Under the pieces are notes generated by a model, which ran no database searches, was not told the DNA's origin, and worked only from the letters and a program-made list of their open reading frames with translations. Made by a program: the position numbers and the translations under genes. A stretch of DNA of 52,208 nt from Betaproteobacteria bacterium (GTDB lineage: Bacteria; Pseudomonadota; Gammaproteobacteria; Burkholderiales; SG8-39). The first letter of the stretch is position 1; each line of letters begins with the position of its first letter. Shown here one piece after another: positions 33,330 to 42,637 of this stretch. The DNA lies in assembly GCA_947466535.1 (NCBI GenBank), contig CANIEV010000007.1, positions 1 through 52,208 of the forward strand. The letters run 5' to 3'.

Positions 33330-34397
33330 ATGAAACCATCCCGAATCCTTGATGGCGACGGCCACGTCATCGAACGCGACGCCGAACTTTTCGAATATCT
33401 CGAGAAGCCGTACGGTGGCAACACCGTGCTCCTCGGCTACCCGTTCTTCCCGACGCTCGATGGCTACAACCGTGGCGCGGTATTGGCGCGTCTTGGCATC
33501 TACGAGTCCTACGAGATCACCCCGCAGCTCTGGGTGGATACGCTCGACAAGGCGGGGATTGAGTCGACGGTGCTGTACCCGACCGCGGGGCTTGCTTTCA
33601 CCATGATTCAGGACCCGGCCTGGGCGATTGCACTTGCGCGCGCCTACAACAACTGGTTCACCGATCGCTTCCACAAGCACAGCAAGCGACTTCGCGGCGT
33701 GGCGCTGCTGCCGATGCAGAGCGTGCCGGATGCGGTGCTCGAGCTTCGCCGTGCGGTCACGGAGCTCGGGATGGTGGGCGCGGTGCTGCCGGCGAACAGC
33801 GCCGACATCGGCGTGCGCAAGGCTCTTGGACACCCCGACTTCTGGCCGATCTACGAGGAGGCCGAACGCCTCAACGTACCGGTGGCGACCCACGGTGCAC
33901 CGTCGATGAACCTCGGTCTCAATTCGTTCTCGCATTTTGCGATGACCGCGGCGCTCGAGCATCCGGTGGCGCAGATGATCCAGATGACGAGTTTCGTCTA
34001 CGAGGGCGTGTTCGACCGGTTCCCGAAACTCAGGGTGGGCTTTCTCGAAGCAGGCACCGGCTGGGTGCCCTACATGATCGATCGTCTCGACCGTTTCTTC
34101 GATGGCATGAACCGCAACGGCTACCGCGAGTACTCGAACGCGGCGAAAACCCGCCCAAGCGACGTGTTCGCCTCGGGCCGCGTGTACTTCAGTTGCGAGG
34201 GCGGCGAGATCTCGCTCAAGAACCTGATCGACCGCATCGGCCACAAGGGCCTGATCTTCGCCTCCGACTTCCCGCACGAGACCAACATCGAGCACGCGAT
34301 GCACGAGATGGAAGAGATGCTGGAGCGCGACGATGTATCGGACGAGGCGAAGCAGGGCATCTTCTGCGACAACATCGAGACCTTCTACGGCCGGTGA
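33330..34397 (+). CDS. Amidohydrolase family 2 (ACMSD-like) metal-dependent hydrolase or decarboxylase
   Basis: This 355-residue TIM-barrel protein has the metal-binding start DGDGHVIE, a mid His in VATHGAPSMNLGLNSFSHF and the late Asp in IFASDFPHET. These match the amidohydrolase_2 family, which includes ACMSD and several aromatic acid decarboxylases. The reaction here is not known. GAGGAGATATCCC precedes the ATG. It closes the TRAP-epimerase operon and is followed by a hairpin terminator. Confidence 0.88.
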   Translation: MKPSRILDGDGHVIERDAELFEYLEKPYGGNTVLLGYPFFPTLDGYNRGAVLARLGIYESYEITPQLWVDTLDKAGIESTVLYPTAGLAFTMIQDPAWAIALARAYNNWFTDRFHKHSKRLRGVALLPMQSVPDAVLELRRAVTELGMVGAVLPANSADIGVRKALGHPDFWPIYEEAERLNVPVATHGAPSMNLGLNSFSHFAMTAALEHPVAQMIQMTSFVYEGVFDRFPKLRVGFLEAGTGWVPYMIDRLDRFFDGMNRNGYREYSNAAKTRPSDVFASGRVYFSCEGGEISLKNLIDRIGHKGLIFASDFPHETNIEHAMHEMEEMLERDDVSDEAKQGIFCDNIETFYGR

Positions 34398-34404
34398 GCC
34401 ATGA

Positions 34405-34436
34405 CAGGAGGCGCCGTTGGCACCTCCTGCGTTTCT
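34405..34436. terminator. Terminator hairpin between convergent genes
   Basis: CAGGAGG-C-GCC-GTT-GGC-A-CCTCCTG forms a 10-bp stem with one mismatch (34405-34429), followed by CGTTTCTCG. It separates the plus-strand amidohydrolase from the minus-strand LLM gene. Confidence 0.65.
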
Positions 34437-34440
34437 CGCA

Positions 34441-35475
34441 TCAGGCGATCGCGGGCTGTTTCTCCGGCGTGGTGAACGCGGGCATCACCTTCTCGATGAA
34501 CTGATCGAGCGAGTACTCGACTTCCGCATCGGTCATGTCGCCGTAGGCGAAGCGCGCAAGCAGGTAATTGGTGCCGCTCACTTCGCACTGTTTCGCCACC
34601 TCGTCGCGCACCTTCGATGCGCTGCCGCAGATGATCATTTCCTTCTCCAGTACCTCTTCGAAGTCGGTGGGGAAGTGCGCGGGCGTCGCCCCGAAGATGT
34701 GCCACAGGTAACCGAGGCTATGCTGGTAGTTCTTGTGCGCACGCTCGGCGATTGCCCTTGCCTCGGCATCGGTCTTGCCGATGATGACCGTTCGGTTGAG
34801 CGACATGTGTGGCAGGGGCTTCGCGCCCTGCGCCTTCACCCATTCCTCGCGGAAGCGGTCGGTGAGAGGTCGCACGCCCTTGGCCGAGATGATGGTGGCG
34901 ATGTTGCAGCCCATCTGCGCCGGCCAGATTGTCGCTTTCGGGTCGAGCCAGACGCCGTACCAGAGCGGCGGATGCGGTTGCTGCAGCGGACGCATCACCA
35001 TCGGCACGTCGATATAGCGGTGGTAGTCGCCCTTGTAGGTGAGCTTGGGCTGCGTCAGGCCTAGCAGCACGATCTCGAGCACTTCCTTGTAGCGGTCGAG
35101 CGCCTCGAGCGGGTTGATGCCCCATATGGTGTGCTCGAAGGGCGCGATGCCCTTGCCCACTCCCATCTCCAGCCGGCCTCCGCTCATGTGATCGAGCATG
35201 CAGATTTCCTCGATCAGGCGCTGCGGGTTGTACATCGGCAGGATGTACACCAGGGGCGCGAGCTTCAGTCGCTTCGTGCGTTGCGACACCGCGGCAAGAA
35301 ACAGGTTGGGCGAGGGCGAGCAGGAGAGCGTGGTGCCGTGGTGTTCCGCGACATGGAACGCGTAGAAACCGGCCTGATCGATACGCTCGGCCATCCTGAA
35401 GCGGTGTTCGTAGACCTGCTGCACGGTGCGGTGGCCGAGGTCTATATGGTCGAACATTCCGAACGTCAACTGCAT
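34441..35475 (-). CDS. LLM-class flavin-dependent oxidoreductase
   Basis: This 344-residue luciferase-like protein begins MQLTFGMFDHIDLG. It has QAGFYAFHVAEHHGTTLSCSP, LVYILPMYNPQRLIEEICML and the family stretch GGRLEMGVGKGIAPFEHTIWG. PLQQPHPPLWYGV follows. It likely uses FMN for oxygenation of an organic substrate; the substrate is unknown. A GGAGCC sequence lies just upstream of the ATG. It stands at the 3' end of a long minus-strand stretch but is 74 bases from the MBL gene, so it may be separately expressed. Confidence 0.88.
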   Translation of the reverse strand: MQLTFGMFDHIDLGHRTVQQVYEHRFRMAERIDQAGFYAFHVAEHHGTTLSCSPSPNLFLAAVSQRTKRLKLAPLVYILPMYNPQRLIEEICMLDHMSGGRLEMGVGKGIAPFEHTIWGINPLEALDRYKEVLEIVLLGLTQPKLTYKGDYHRYIDVPMVMRPLQQPHPPLWYGVWLDPKATIWPAQMGCNIATIISAKGVRPLTDRFREEWVKAQGAKPLPHMSLNRTVIIGKTDAEARAIAERAHKNYQHSLGYLWHIFGATPAHFPTDFEEVLEKEMIICGSASKVRDEVAKQCEVSGTNYLLARFAYGDMTDAEVEYSLDQFIEKVMPAFTTPEKQPAIA

Positions 35476-35549
35476 GGCGGCTCCTGAAGGAAAACAATGG
35501 ATTTGCAGCCGAGGTTAGCAGCCGTGTATCGATGCGTCTAGCGATGCGC

Positions 35550-36458
35550 CTAGGCCGGGACGAGACAGCACCCTTCGATGCGCACCGCGCCGGCGCGCTG
35601 GAGATCGTGCACAAGATATTCGGCGAGCGCGGCGCTGCCTTTGCGCAGGAAGCGGCGGTCGATCTCGCCATAGAGAGGGGTTTGCTCAAGATACCCGGGA
35701 AGTGTCTCCACCGGCAGCGACCGCTTCTCGAGCAAGGCGAACACCAGCATCACCTTGAGCGCATGCCGGGCATGCCGCTCGGGGTCGGCTGCGAACGAAT
35801 CGATGCGCGTGAACGCGCGCTCCAGCGCGGCCTCCGTCGTGTCGAACGGCCGGCCGTGTCCGGGCAGGACGATGCGCGCGCCGAGCGCGGCGATACGTTC
35901 GAGTGTCGTGCGCACCGTCACGAAGGCGCGCTCGTCCCCGAACAGATGCGGAAACACCACGCCAAAGCCGTTCTCCCAGAGCGCATCACCCGAAATCAGG
36001 ATGCGTTCATCGGCACACCAGTACATCAGCGCGTGGTTGTCGTGACCGGGCGCGGCGATCGCCTGCCAGTCGAACCCGCCCATTCGAAGGATTTCTCCCG
36101 GTGAGATCGTGGCGTCATAGTCGAAGCGCTCGGCCCGCTGGTCGGCGATCGACAGGATGAGTGCGGCTTCATCCCAGGCGTCGATCAGCGGCGCTTCGCC
36201 CTCGGGAATGCTCACCCGGCAGGCGTGGCGGCGGCGGATCGCGGCGTTGCCGCCGATATGGTCCGAATGGCAGTGGGTGTTGACCAGATGTCCGAGGCGT
36301 GTACCCGAGAGCGCCTGATCAAGCAGCGCGAGCGTCTGCGGCGCATGCGCGCCGTAGCCCGAATCCACCAGCGTCGTGGAACCTGCTTCGTCGAGCAGGA
36401 TGTTGTTGCACGACAGCCAGCCCCGTTCGAGGACGCGGATGCCCTGCGGCAGTTTCAC
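35550..36458 (-). CDS. MBL-fold metallohydrolase
   Basis: This 302-residue metallo-beta-lactamase-fold protein has the metal motif THCHSDHIGG (HxHxDH, about residues 61-66) and a downstream metal His in AAPGHDNHALMYW. ISGDALWENGFG and LPGHGRPFD follow. Likely a hydrolase of thioesters, lactones or glyoxalase II-like substrates; not determinable. Its ATG overlaps the stop of the DUF1289 gene by four bases. It thus belongs to the end of the liu transcription unit. Confidence 0.88.
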   Translation of the reverse strand: MKLPQGIRVLERGWLSCNNILLDEAGSTTLVDSGYGAHAPQTLALLDQALSGTRLGHLVNTHCHSDHIGGNAAIRRRHACRVSIPEGEAPLIDAWDEAALILSIADQRAERFDYDATISPGEILRMGGFDWQAIAAPGHDNHALMYWCADERILISGDALWENGFGVVFPHLFGDERAFVTVRTTLERIAALGARIVLPGHGRPFDTTEAALERAFTRIDSFAADPERHARHALKVMLVFALLEKRSLPVETLPGYLEQTPLYGEIDRRFLRKGSAALAEYLVHDLQRAGAVRIEGCCLVPA

Positions 36459-36640
36459 GCTGCGGCGCGGCGCGCGTCGAGTTGGGCGAGCACCGCGAAC
36501 TTGTCCCGGTCATTCATCCGTGACCAGGCGGCGATCTCGTCGAGCGTCCGGAAGCAGCCTTCGCACAGGTCGCGTGCAGGGTTCATCCGGCACACGTCGA
36601 CGCAGGGCGAGGGGGCACGCCCGGTCATGCCATCGCTCAT
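36455..36640 (-). CDS. DUF1289 small cysteine-motif protein
   Basis: This 61-residue protein has the DUF1289 signature: SPCVDVCRMNPARDLCEGCF with four cysteines at about 13, 17, 26 and 29. It is followed by RTLDEIAAWSRMNDRDKF. The Cys pattern suggests metal or Fe-S binding; no function is established. Its ATG overlaps the HMG-CoA lyase stop (ATGA) and its own stop overlaps the MBL start in the same way, so it is coupled on both sides. Confidence 0.88.
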   Translation of the reverse strand: MSDGMTGRAPSPCVDVCRMNPARDLCEGCFRTLDEIAAWSRMNDRDKFAVLAQLDARRAAA

Positions 36641-37554
36641 GCGGCGCGCTTGGCTGCGAGCGCGGCGGAGGCGCGGGACACCGGTGCGCGGCCGAGCACG
36701 CGCGAGATGAACTGGCCTGCGTCGAACATCTTCTCGAAGTCGATGCCGGTCTCGATGCCCAGGCCGTTGAGCAGGTAGAGCACGTCTTCGGTGGCGACGT
36801 TGCCGGTGGCGCCCTTGGCGTAGGGGCAGCCGCCGAGGCCCGCGATCGAGCTGTGATACATCGAGATGCCGGTCTCGAGGCTGGCGTAGATGTTGGCAAG
36901 CGCCTGGCCGTAGGTGTCGTGGAAGTGCCCCGCCAGCCGGTCGATCGGGAACACGCCTGCCGCGGCTTCCATCACGGTGCGGGTGTGGCCGGCGGTGCTC
37001 ACGCCGATGGTGTCGCAGATGTCGATGTCGTCGCAGCCGAGGTCGATGAAGCGCCGGACCAGGTCGGTCACCGCGCTTACCGCCACCTCGCCCTGGATCG
37101 GGCAGCCGAAGGCAACCGAGACGCTGCCGCGAAGCCGGATGCCGGCGTCCTTGGCAGCCTTGGCCACCGGGCGGAAACGCTCGATTGATTCCGCGATCGT
37201 GCAGTTGAGGTTGCGTTGCGAGAAGGGCTCGCTTGCCGATCCGAACACAGCGACTTCGCCCATCTTCGCGGCGAGCGCCGCTTCGAGTCCCTTCATGTTG
37301 GGCACGAGTGCGGAGTAGATCGTCCCCGGGCGGCGACGGATGGTCGCCATTACCTGCGGGCTGTCGGCCATCTGCGGCACCCACTTGGGCGACACGAACG
37401 AGGCGGCTTCGACATTCGGGCAACCGGCATCGGCGAGGCGCTGGATCAGCTCGACCTTGGCTTCCAGCGGGATCACCTGCTTTTCGTTCTGCAGGCCGTC
37501 GCGCGGACCGACTTCGACGATGCGCACTTTCTTGGGAAGCGTGGGATTGCTCAT
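36637..37554 (-). CDS. liuE: Hydroxymethylglutaryl-CoA lyase
   Basis: This 305-residue enzyme splits HMG-CoA into acetyl-CoA and acetoacetate, the last step of leucine degradation. It has VEVGPRDGLQNEKQVIP near the start, LVPNMKGLEAAL, GHFHDTYGQALANIY with metal-binding residues and the signature Cys in GLGGCPYAKGATGNVATEDV. Length is typical for bacterial MvaB/LiuE. It overlaps the upstream carboxylase gene by four bases and is clearly in its operon. Confidence 0.96.
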   Translation of the reverse strand: MSNPTLPKKVRIVEVGPRDGLQNEKQVIPLEAKVELIQRLADAGCPNVEAASFVSPKWVPQMADSPQVMATIRRRPGTIYSALVPNMKGLEAALAAKMGEVAVFGSASEPFSQRNLNCTIAESIERFRPVAKAAKDAGIRLRGSVSVAFGCPIQGEVAVSAVTDLVRRFIDLGCDDIDICDTIGVSTAGHTRTVMEAAAGVFPIDRLAGHFHDTYGQALANIYASLETGISMYHSSIAGLGGCPYAKGATGNVATEDVLYLLNGLGIETGIDFEKMFDAGQFISRVLGRAPVSRASAALAAKRAA

Positions 37555-39551
37555 GGTTCCTTCTCCGTTTCGAATTCGATCAGTGCTTCGCCTTCGGCCA
37601 CCTGGTCGCCGACCGCGAATCGGATCGCGTGAACCCTGCCGCGCGCGGGCGCAAGCAGGGTGTGTTCCATTTTCATCGCCTCGAGTATGACAAGCGGCGT
37701 GCCCTTTTCCACCCGGGTGTCGGCCTTCGCCAGCACCGCGATTACCTTGCCCGGCATCGGCGCGGTGACGCCGCCCGCATGAACCTCGACCTCGATTTCC
37801 TGCAGGAGTGCATCGTGCAGGTCGAGGACGTGATGCGCGCCGCCGATGAACACATGCCGGCGTGACCCGGCGGCAATCACGCTACCGGCAACGCGTTCGT
37901 AATCGAATGTCAACGAATACTGCGGCCCGTTCTGCGGTTCGCCGTGCAGCCGGTGGCGATGGCCGTCGACCTCAAGGTGCATGCCATCGGCGCAATAATG
38001 CACCGTCAGCGCATGGCTTGACTTGCCGCTCGCGTAGACCAGAACCTGGTGGCTGTCCTGATTGAGCCGCCAGCCGTCGGTGGCGGCCCAGGGCGAATGC
38101 GCGTCGGCGGTACGCGACTGCTTCTCGTGCGCGAAGCGACGCTGTTGCTGCAACTCGGCGAACGCGGCAAGCGCGAGCGCCTGCGGCGTGGGGGATGCGA
38201 TGTGTTCGCCGCCGAGTTCGCGCTCGATGAATCCGGTGTCTATCGTTCCTTGCCCGAACGCGGCATGGCGGGCGAGCGCGAGCAGGAAGTCGCGGTTGGT
38301 CGCCGGCCCGACCGCTTCGAGTTGTTCGAGCGCAAGCACGAGGCGCCGAACCGCGGCAGCGCGGTCCTCGCCGTGGACAATGATCTTCGCGATCATCGGG
38401 TCGTACCAGGACGTGATCGTGTCGCCGACGCGCACGCCGGTATCCACCCGGACGGAGGCGTTGGCATCGGGGAAGACGAGATGTGCGAGCCGGCCGGTGG
38501 AAGGCAGGAAGCCTCGCGCGGTGTCCTCCGCATACAGGCGCGCTTCGATCGAATGACCCTCGAGTCGCACCTGCGACTGCCCGATCGGCAGCGGCTCGCC
38601 CGAGGCGACGCGAAGCTGCAACTCGACGAGATCGAGGCCGGTCACCATTTCGGTTACGGGATGCTCGACCTGAAGCCGGGTGTTCATCTCCATGAAGTGG
38701 AACGCGCCCTTGGCATCGACGATGAATTCCACCGTGCCTGCGCCAACGTAGCCCACCGCGCGCGCTGCGGCCACTGCGGCCGCGCCCATGCGTTGCCGTT
38801 GTTCAGTGTTCATGCCCGGTGCGGGCGCCTCCTCGATCACCTTCTGGTGACGGCGTTGCGAGGAGCAGTCGCGTTCGCCGAGCGAAATGCAGTTGCCGTG
38901 GCGGTCTGCGAAGACCTGGATCTCGATATGCCTCGGCCGATCGAGAAAGCGCTCGATCAGCACCCGGTCATCGCCAAAGGCGTTCATCGCCTCGCGCTTG
39001 CAGGCGGCGAGCATGTCGTCGAATTCGGTGGCGCCGCGCACGATGCGCATGCCCTTGCCGCCACCGCCTGCCGCGGCCTTGATGAGCACCGGGAAGCCGA
39101 TCGCTTGCGCTTCGCGGGCGAGCAGGGCGGGGTCCTGATTGTCCCCGTGATAGCCGGGTACCAGCGGCACGCCGGTTTTTTGCATCAGCGCCTTGGAGGC
39201 GCTCTTGTCGCCCATTGCGCGGATCGCTTCGGGCGGCGGGCCGATGAATACGAGGCCCGCTTTCGCGCAGGCCTCGGCAAAGGCGTCGTTTTCAGAGAGA
39301 AAGCCGTAGCCCGGATGCACCGCTTCCGCGCCGCCGGATCGCGCCGCGTCGAGCACGCGTTGGATTGAGAGATAGCTCTCGCGCGCCGGCGCCGGTCCGA
39401 GGCGGACCGACGAATCCGCGAGCGCGACATGCAGCGCATCCGCATCCGCGTCGGAATACACCGCCACCGTGCGGATGCCAAGGCGCTTCGCGGTCCGGAT
39501 GATCCGGACCGCGATCTCGCCTCGGTTGGCAATCAGCAGGCTGCGGAACAT
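37551..39551 (-). CDS. liuD: Methylcrotonyl-CoA carboxylase biotin-containing (alpha) subunit
   Basis: This 666-residue protein begins with a biotin carboxylase domain (LIANRGEIAVRIIRTAKRLG). ATP-grasp motif AAAGGGGKGMRIV and EMNTRLQVEHPVTEMVTG follow. A BT-like middle region precedes the C-terminal biotinyl domain, with LEAMKMEHTL placing the biotin on Lys627. Together with the 40424-42031 product it carboxylates 3-methylcrotonyl-CoA; the liu neighbours support this over acetyl- or geranyl-CoA. It lies 12 bases from the hydratase gene. Confidence 0.93.
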   Translation of the reverse strand: MFRSLLIANRGEIAVRIIRTAKRLGIRTVAVYSDADADALHVALADSSVRLGPAPARESYLSIQRVLDAARSGGAEAVHPGYGFLSENDAFAEACAKAGLVFIGPPPEAIRAMGDKSASKALMQKTGVPLVPGYHGDNQDPALLAREAQAIGFPVLIKAAAGGGGKGMRIVRGATEFDDMLAACKREAMNAFGDDRVLIERFLDRPRHIEIQVFADRHGNCISLGERDCSSQRRHQKVIEEAPAPGMNTEQRQRMGAAAVAAARAVGYVGAGTVEFIVDAKGAFHFMEMNTRLQVEHPVTEMVTGLDLVELQLRVASGEPLPIGQSQVRLEGHSIEARLYAEDTARGFLPSTGRLAHLVFPDANASVRVDTGVRVGDTITSWYDPMIAKIIVHGEDRAAAVRRLVLALEQLEAVGPATNRDFLLALARHAAFGQGTIDTGFIERELGGEHIASPTPQALALAAFAELQQQRRFAHEKQSRTADAHSPWAATDGWRLNQDSHQVLVYASGKSSHALTVHYCADGMHLEVDGHRHRLHGEPQNGPQYSLTFDYERVAGSVIAAGSRRHVFIGGAHHVLDLHDALLQEIEVEVHAGGVTAPMPGKVIAVLAKADTRVEKGTPLVILEAMKMEHTLLAPARGRVHAIRFAVGDQVAEGEALIEFETEKEP

Positions 39552-39563
39552 GCGGACTCCGGA

Positions 39564-40403
39564 TCAGGCCTTTTTTGCGCGCTTGCGCGGTTTGGCAGAC
39601 TTGGCGGAAAACGCTTCCGTCCAGGGCGCGGGCTTGCGCTCGAAGAAGCTCTGCAGTCCTGCGCGGCCTTCATCAGAAGCGCGCAGCCCGGCGATGCGCC
39701 TTGCCGTTTCCTCAAGCAGGTCACGTGTGATCGGTGCGCCGGACACCGCGCGGATCAGTTCCTTGGTCGCCGCCTGCGCCTTCGGGCCGCCTTTTATCAG
39801 ATGGCCGAGGATCTGGTTGACCGCGCCGTCGAGTTCCTGCAGCGGCGCGATGTCGTGCACAAGGCCGAGCCGGTAGGCATCGGCAGCGGTGAACACTTCG
39901 GCTGAGAGAAAGAAGCGCCGCGCCTGGCGCTCGCCGATCGCGCGAACGAGATAGGGACTGATGGTCGCGGGCGCGAGCCCGAGCTTCACTTCGGATACGC
40001 AGAAGTCGGTGTCCAGCGCCGCCACCGCGATATCGCAGCAGGCGATCAGCCCGAGGCCGCCGGCGTAGGCGGCGCCGTGCACCCGCGCGACCGTCGGCTT
40101 GGAGAGCGTGTAGAGCGTGTGCAGCATCGAGGCGAGACCGAGCGCGTCGTCCTGGTTGGCTTCGAGATCGCTCGCGGCCATCTGCTTCATCCAGTTAAGG
40201 TCGGCACCGGCGCAGAAGGCCTTGCCCTGACCTGCGATCACCACCGCGCGCACCGAGTCGTCGGCATCCAACGCCTTTAGCGCGCGGGTGAGTTCCGCAA
40301 TCAGGGTTCCATCGAAGGCGTTGCGCACCTCGGGCCGGTTGAGCCAGAGCACCGCAACGCCCTGACCGAGCTGGATCTCTATCGTCTTGTAGTTGTTGGT
40401 CAT
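39564..40403 (-). CDS. liuC: Enoyl-CoA hydratase, probable methylglutaconyl-CoA hydratase
   Basis: This 279-residue crotonase-fold protein has LWLNRPEVRNAFDG, the oxyanion region GKAFCAGADLNWMKQMA and HGAAYAGGLGLIACCDIAVA. The catalytic Glu region (SEVKLGLAPATISPYL) follows. The C-terminus is a short Lys/Arg/Pro tail (KPRKRAKKA). Placement between the two carboxylase subunit genes points to hydration of 3-methylglutaconyl-CoA to HMG-CoA. The ATG at 40403 is preferred; the frame continues upstream into the beta-subunit gene region without similarity. Confidence 0.92.
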   Translation of the reverse strand: MTNNYKTIEIQLGQGVAVLWLNRPEVRNAFDGTLIAELTRALKALDADDSVRAVVIAGQGKAFCAGADLNWMKQMAASDLEANQDDALGLASMLHTLYTLSKPTVARVHGAAYAGGLGLIACCDIAVAALDTDFCVSEVKLGLAPATISPYLVRAIGERQARRFFLSAEVFTAADAYRLGLVHDIAPLQELDGAVNQILGHLIKGGPKAQAATKELIRAVSGAPITRDLLEETARRIAGLRASDEGRAGLQSFFERKPAPWTEAFSAKSAKPRKRAKKA

Positions 40404-40423
40404 TGTCTTGTTCGCGCGGGTTA

Positions 40424-42031
40424 TTACATCCGGAACACGCCAAAGCGCGTCTCTTCGATCGGTGCGTTGAGCGCGGCGGATATCGCAAGGCCGAGCGTCT
40501 GTCGCGTGTCTTCGGGCGCGATCACGCCGTCGTCCCAGAGCCTCGCGCTCGCGTAGTACGGGTGGCCCTGGTTCTCGTACTGCTCGAGGATCGGCTGCCT
40601 GAACGCGGCTTCCTCGTCTGCGCTCCATTGTCCGCCGCGCGCTTCGATGCCGTCGCGGCGCACCGTGGCGAGGACGGACGCGGCCTGCGCGCCGCCCATC
40701 ACCGAGATGCGCGCGTTCGGCCACATCCAGAGCAAGCGCGGGTTGTACGCGCGGCCGCACATCGCGTAATTGCCTGCCCCGAACGAGCCGCCGATGATCA
40801 CGGTGAACTTCGGCACCTTCGCGCAGGCGACCGCGGTCACCATCTTCGCGCCGTCGCGCGCGATGCCGGCATTCTCGGCCTTTTTCCCCACCATGAAGCC
40901 GGTGATGTTCTGAAGGAACAGGAGAGGTATCCCACGCTGGCTGCAGAGTTCGATGAAGTGCGCTCCCTTTTGCGCCGACTCGGAAAACAGGATGCCGTTG
41001 TTGGCGACGATGCCCAACGGATAGCCCCACAGCCGGGCGAAACCGGTGACAAGCGTGACTCCGTAGTTGGCTTTGAATTCGTCGAACTCGGAGCCGTCAA
41101 CCAGGCGCGCGATGATCTCGCGCACGTCGTAGGGTTTTCGCGTGTCCTGCGGTATCACGCCGGCGAGTTCTTCCGCAGGATGCAGCGGCTCGCGCGGCTC
41201 GGCGATGTCGAGCGTAACGGTCTTTCTGCGATTGAGATTGCCGACGATGCGGCGCGCGAGCGCAAGCGCGTGCGCGTCGTTCGCCGCGAGATGGTCCGCC
41301 ACGCCGGAGATGCGGGTGTGCACGTCGGCGCCACCGAGTTCTTCCGGCGTCACCACTTCGCCGGTCGCGGCCTTTACCAGCGGCGGGCCGCCGAGGAAGA
41401 TCGTGCCCTGGTTCTTCACGATGATCGCTTCGTCCGACATCGCCGGGACGTAGGCGCCGCCGGCGGTGCAGGAGCCCATCACCACCGCGATCTGCGGGAT
41501 GCCGGCGGCGGACATGTTGGCCTGGTTGTAGAAGATTCGGCCGAAATGGTCGCGATCGGGGAAGACCTTGTCCTGCTCGGGCAGGAAGGCACCGCCCGAA
41601 TCGACGAGGTACACGCAGGGCAGGTGGTTCTGCAGTGCGATTTCCTGCAGCCGAATGTGTTTTTTGACTGTCATCGGGTAGTAGGTGCCGCCCTTGACCG
41701 TGGCATCGTTGATCACCACCGCGCATTCCGTGCCGGCGATGCGTCCGATGCCGGTGATGAGGCCTGCGCCCGGCGCCTCATCCTTGTACATCCGGTAGGC
41801 CGCGAGTTGCGAGAGTTCGAGAAAGGGCGAGCCGGGATCCACCAGCAGGCGCAGGCGCTCGCGCGGCAGAAGCTTGCCGCGTGCGACATGCTTTGCCCGC
41901 GCGTCGTCACCGCCGCCCGAGGCGAGTTTTTCCACCGCCGAGCGGAGGTCCTCCACCTGCGCGCGCATCGCGGCGGCGTTGGCGAGGAAGTCGGCCGATC
42001 GTACGTCGAGCCGGGTGCGGATGACGCTCAT
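40424..42031 (-). CDS. liuB: Methylcrotonyl-CoA carboxylase carboxyltransferase (beta) subunit
   Basis: This 535-residue carboxyltransferase has [60 protein letters not shown] and [17 protein letters not shown]. Near the end are [19 protein letters not shown] and [10 protein letters not shown]. It transfers CO2 from biotin to 3-methylcrotonyl-CoA. Length is standard for MccB. It lies between the LOG-family gene and liuC. Confidence 0.95.
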   Translation of the reverse strand: MSVIRTRLDVRSADFLANAAAMRAQVEDLRSAVEKLASGGGDDARAKHVARGKLLPRERLRLLVDPGSPFLELSQLAAYRMYKDEAPGAGLITGIGRIAGTECAVVINDATVKGGTYYPMTVKKHIRLQEIALQNHLPCVYLVDSGGAFLPEQDKVFPDRDHFGRIFYNQANMSAAGIPQIAVVMGSCTAGGAYVPAMSDEAIIVKNQGTIFLGGPPLVKAATGEVVTPEELGGADVHTRISGVADHLAANDAHALALARRIVGNLNRRKTVTLDIAEPREPLHPAEELAGVIPQDTRKPYDVREIIARLVDGSEFDEFKANYGVTLVTGFARLWGYPLGIVANNGILFSESAQKGAHFIELCSQRGIPLLFLQNITGFMVGKKAENAGIARDGAKMVTAVACAKVPKFTVIIGGSFGAGNYAMCGRAYNPRLLWMWPNARISVMGGAQAASVLATVRRDGIEARGGQWSADEEAAFRQPILEQYENQGHPYYASARLWDDGVIAPEDTRQTLGLAISAALNAPIEETRFGVFRM

Positions 42032-42043
42032 GTCAGGCGGCGA

Positions 42044-42637
42044 TCACGTCGGGTCCCGCCCGATCCACTTTTCGATCACGGGCGGCTGGTAGGCGAGGAT
42101 CGACTCGATCAGAGACTCGGGCACATCGGCGCTGAGCACCATGCTGCGGTGCTGCGGCCTCACGAAGCCTTCGCTCACCATGTGATCGAGCAGGGCGTAC
42201 ATCGGGTTGAAAAAACCGAGCGTGTTCATCAGCGCCACCGGCTTGGGATGAAAGCCGAGTTGCGCCCAGGTGAGCACTTCGAAGAACTCCTCCAGCGTGC
42301 CGTAGCCGCCGGGCAGGGCGACGAAGGCATCCGCACGGTCTGCCATCATCGCCTTGCGCTCGTGCATCGAGCCGACCACGTGCAGCTCGGTGAGCCCTTT
42401 TTGCGCGAGTTCCTTGCGCTCCAGCCGCTCGGGGATCACGCCGATCACGCGCCCGCCGGCGGCAAGCGCCGCGCGCGCGACCGAGCCCATCATGCCGATG
42501 CTGCCACCGCCGTAGACGAGGTCGATGCCGCGTTCGGCGAGCAGGCGGCCGAGCGCTTCACCCGCGGCGGCGTATTCCGGCCGCGCGCCGGGATTGGCGC
42601 CGCAGAACACGCAGAGTGCCCCGAGTTTGATCGTCAT
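42044..42637 (-). CDS. LOG-family (TIGR00730) nucleotide phosphoribohydrolase-like protein
   Basis: This 197-residue Rossmann-fold protein has VFCGANPGARPEYAAA, YGGGSIGMMGSVARAAL and the catalytic motif PGGYGTLEEFFEVLTWAQLG. LOG proteins release bases from nucleoside monophosphates, as in cytokinin activation; in bacteria the physiological role is mostly unknown. Its presence inside a liu operon is not explained. ATG 42637 overlaps the stop of the upstream gene by one base (TGATG); a GTG one codon earlier is possible. Confidence 0.92.
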   Translation of the reverse strand: MTIKLGALCVFCGANPGARPEYAAAGEALGRLLAERGIDLVYGGGSIGMMGSVARAALAAGGRVIGVIPERLERKELAQKGLTELHVVGSMHERKAMMADRADAFVALPGGYGTLEEFFEVLTWAQLGFHPKPVALMNTLGFFNPMYALLDHMVSEGFVRPQHRSMVLSADVPESLIESILAYQPPVIEKWIGRDPT

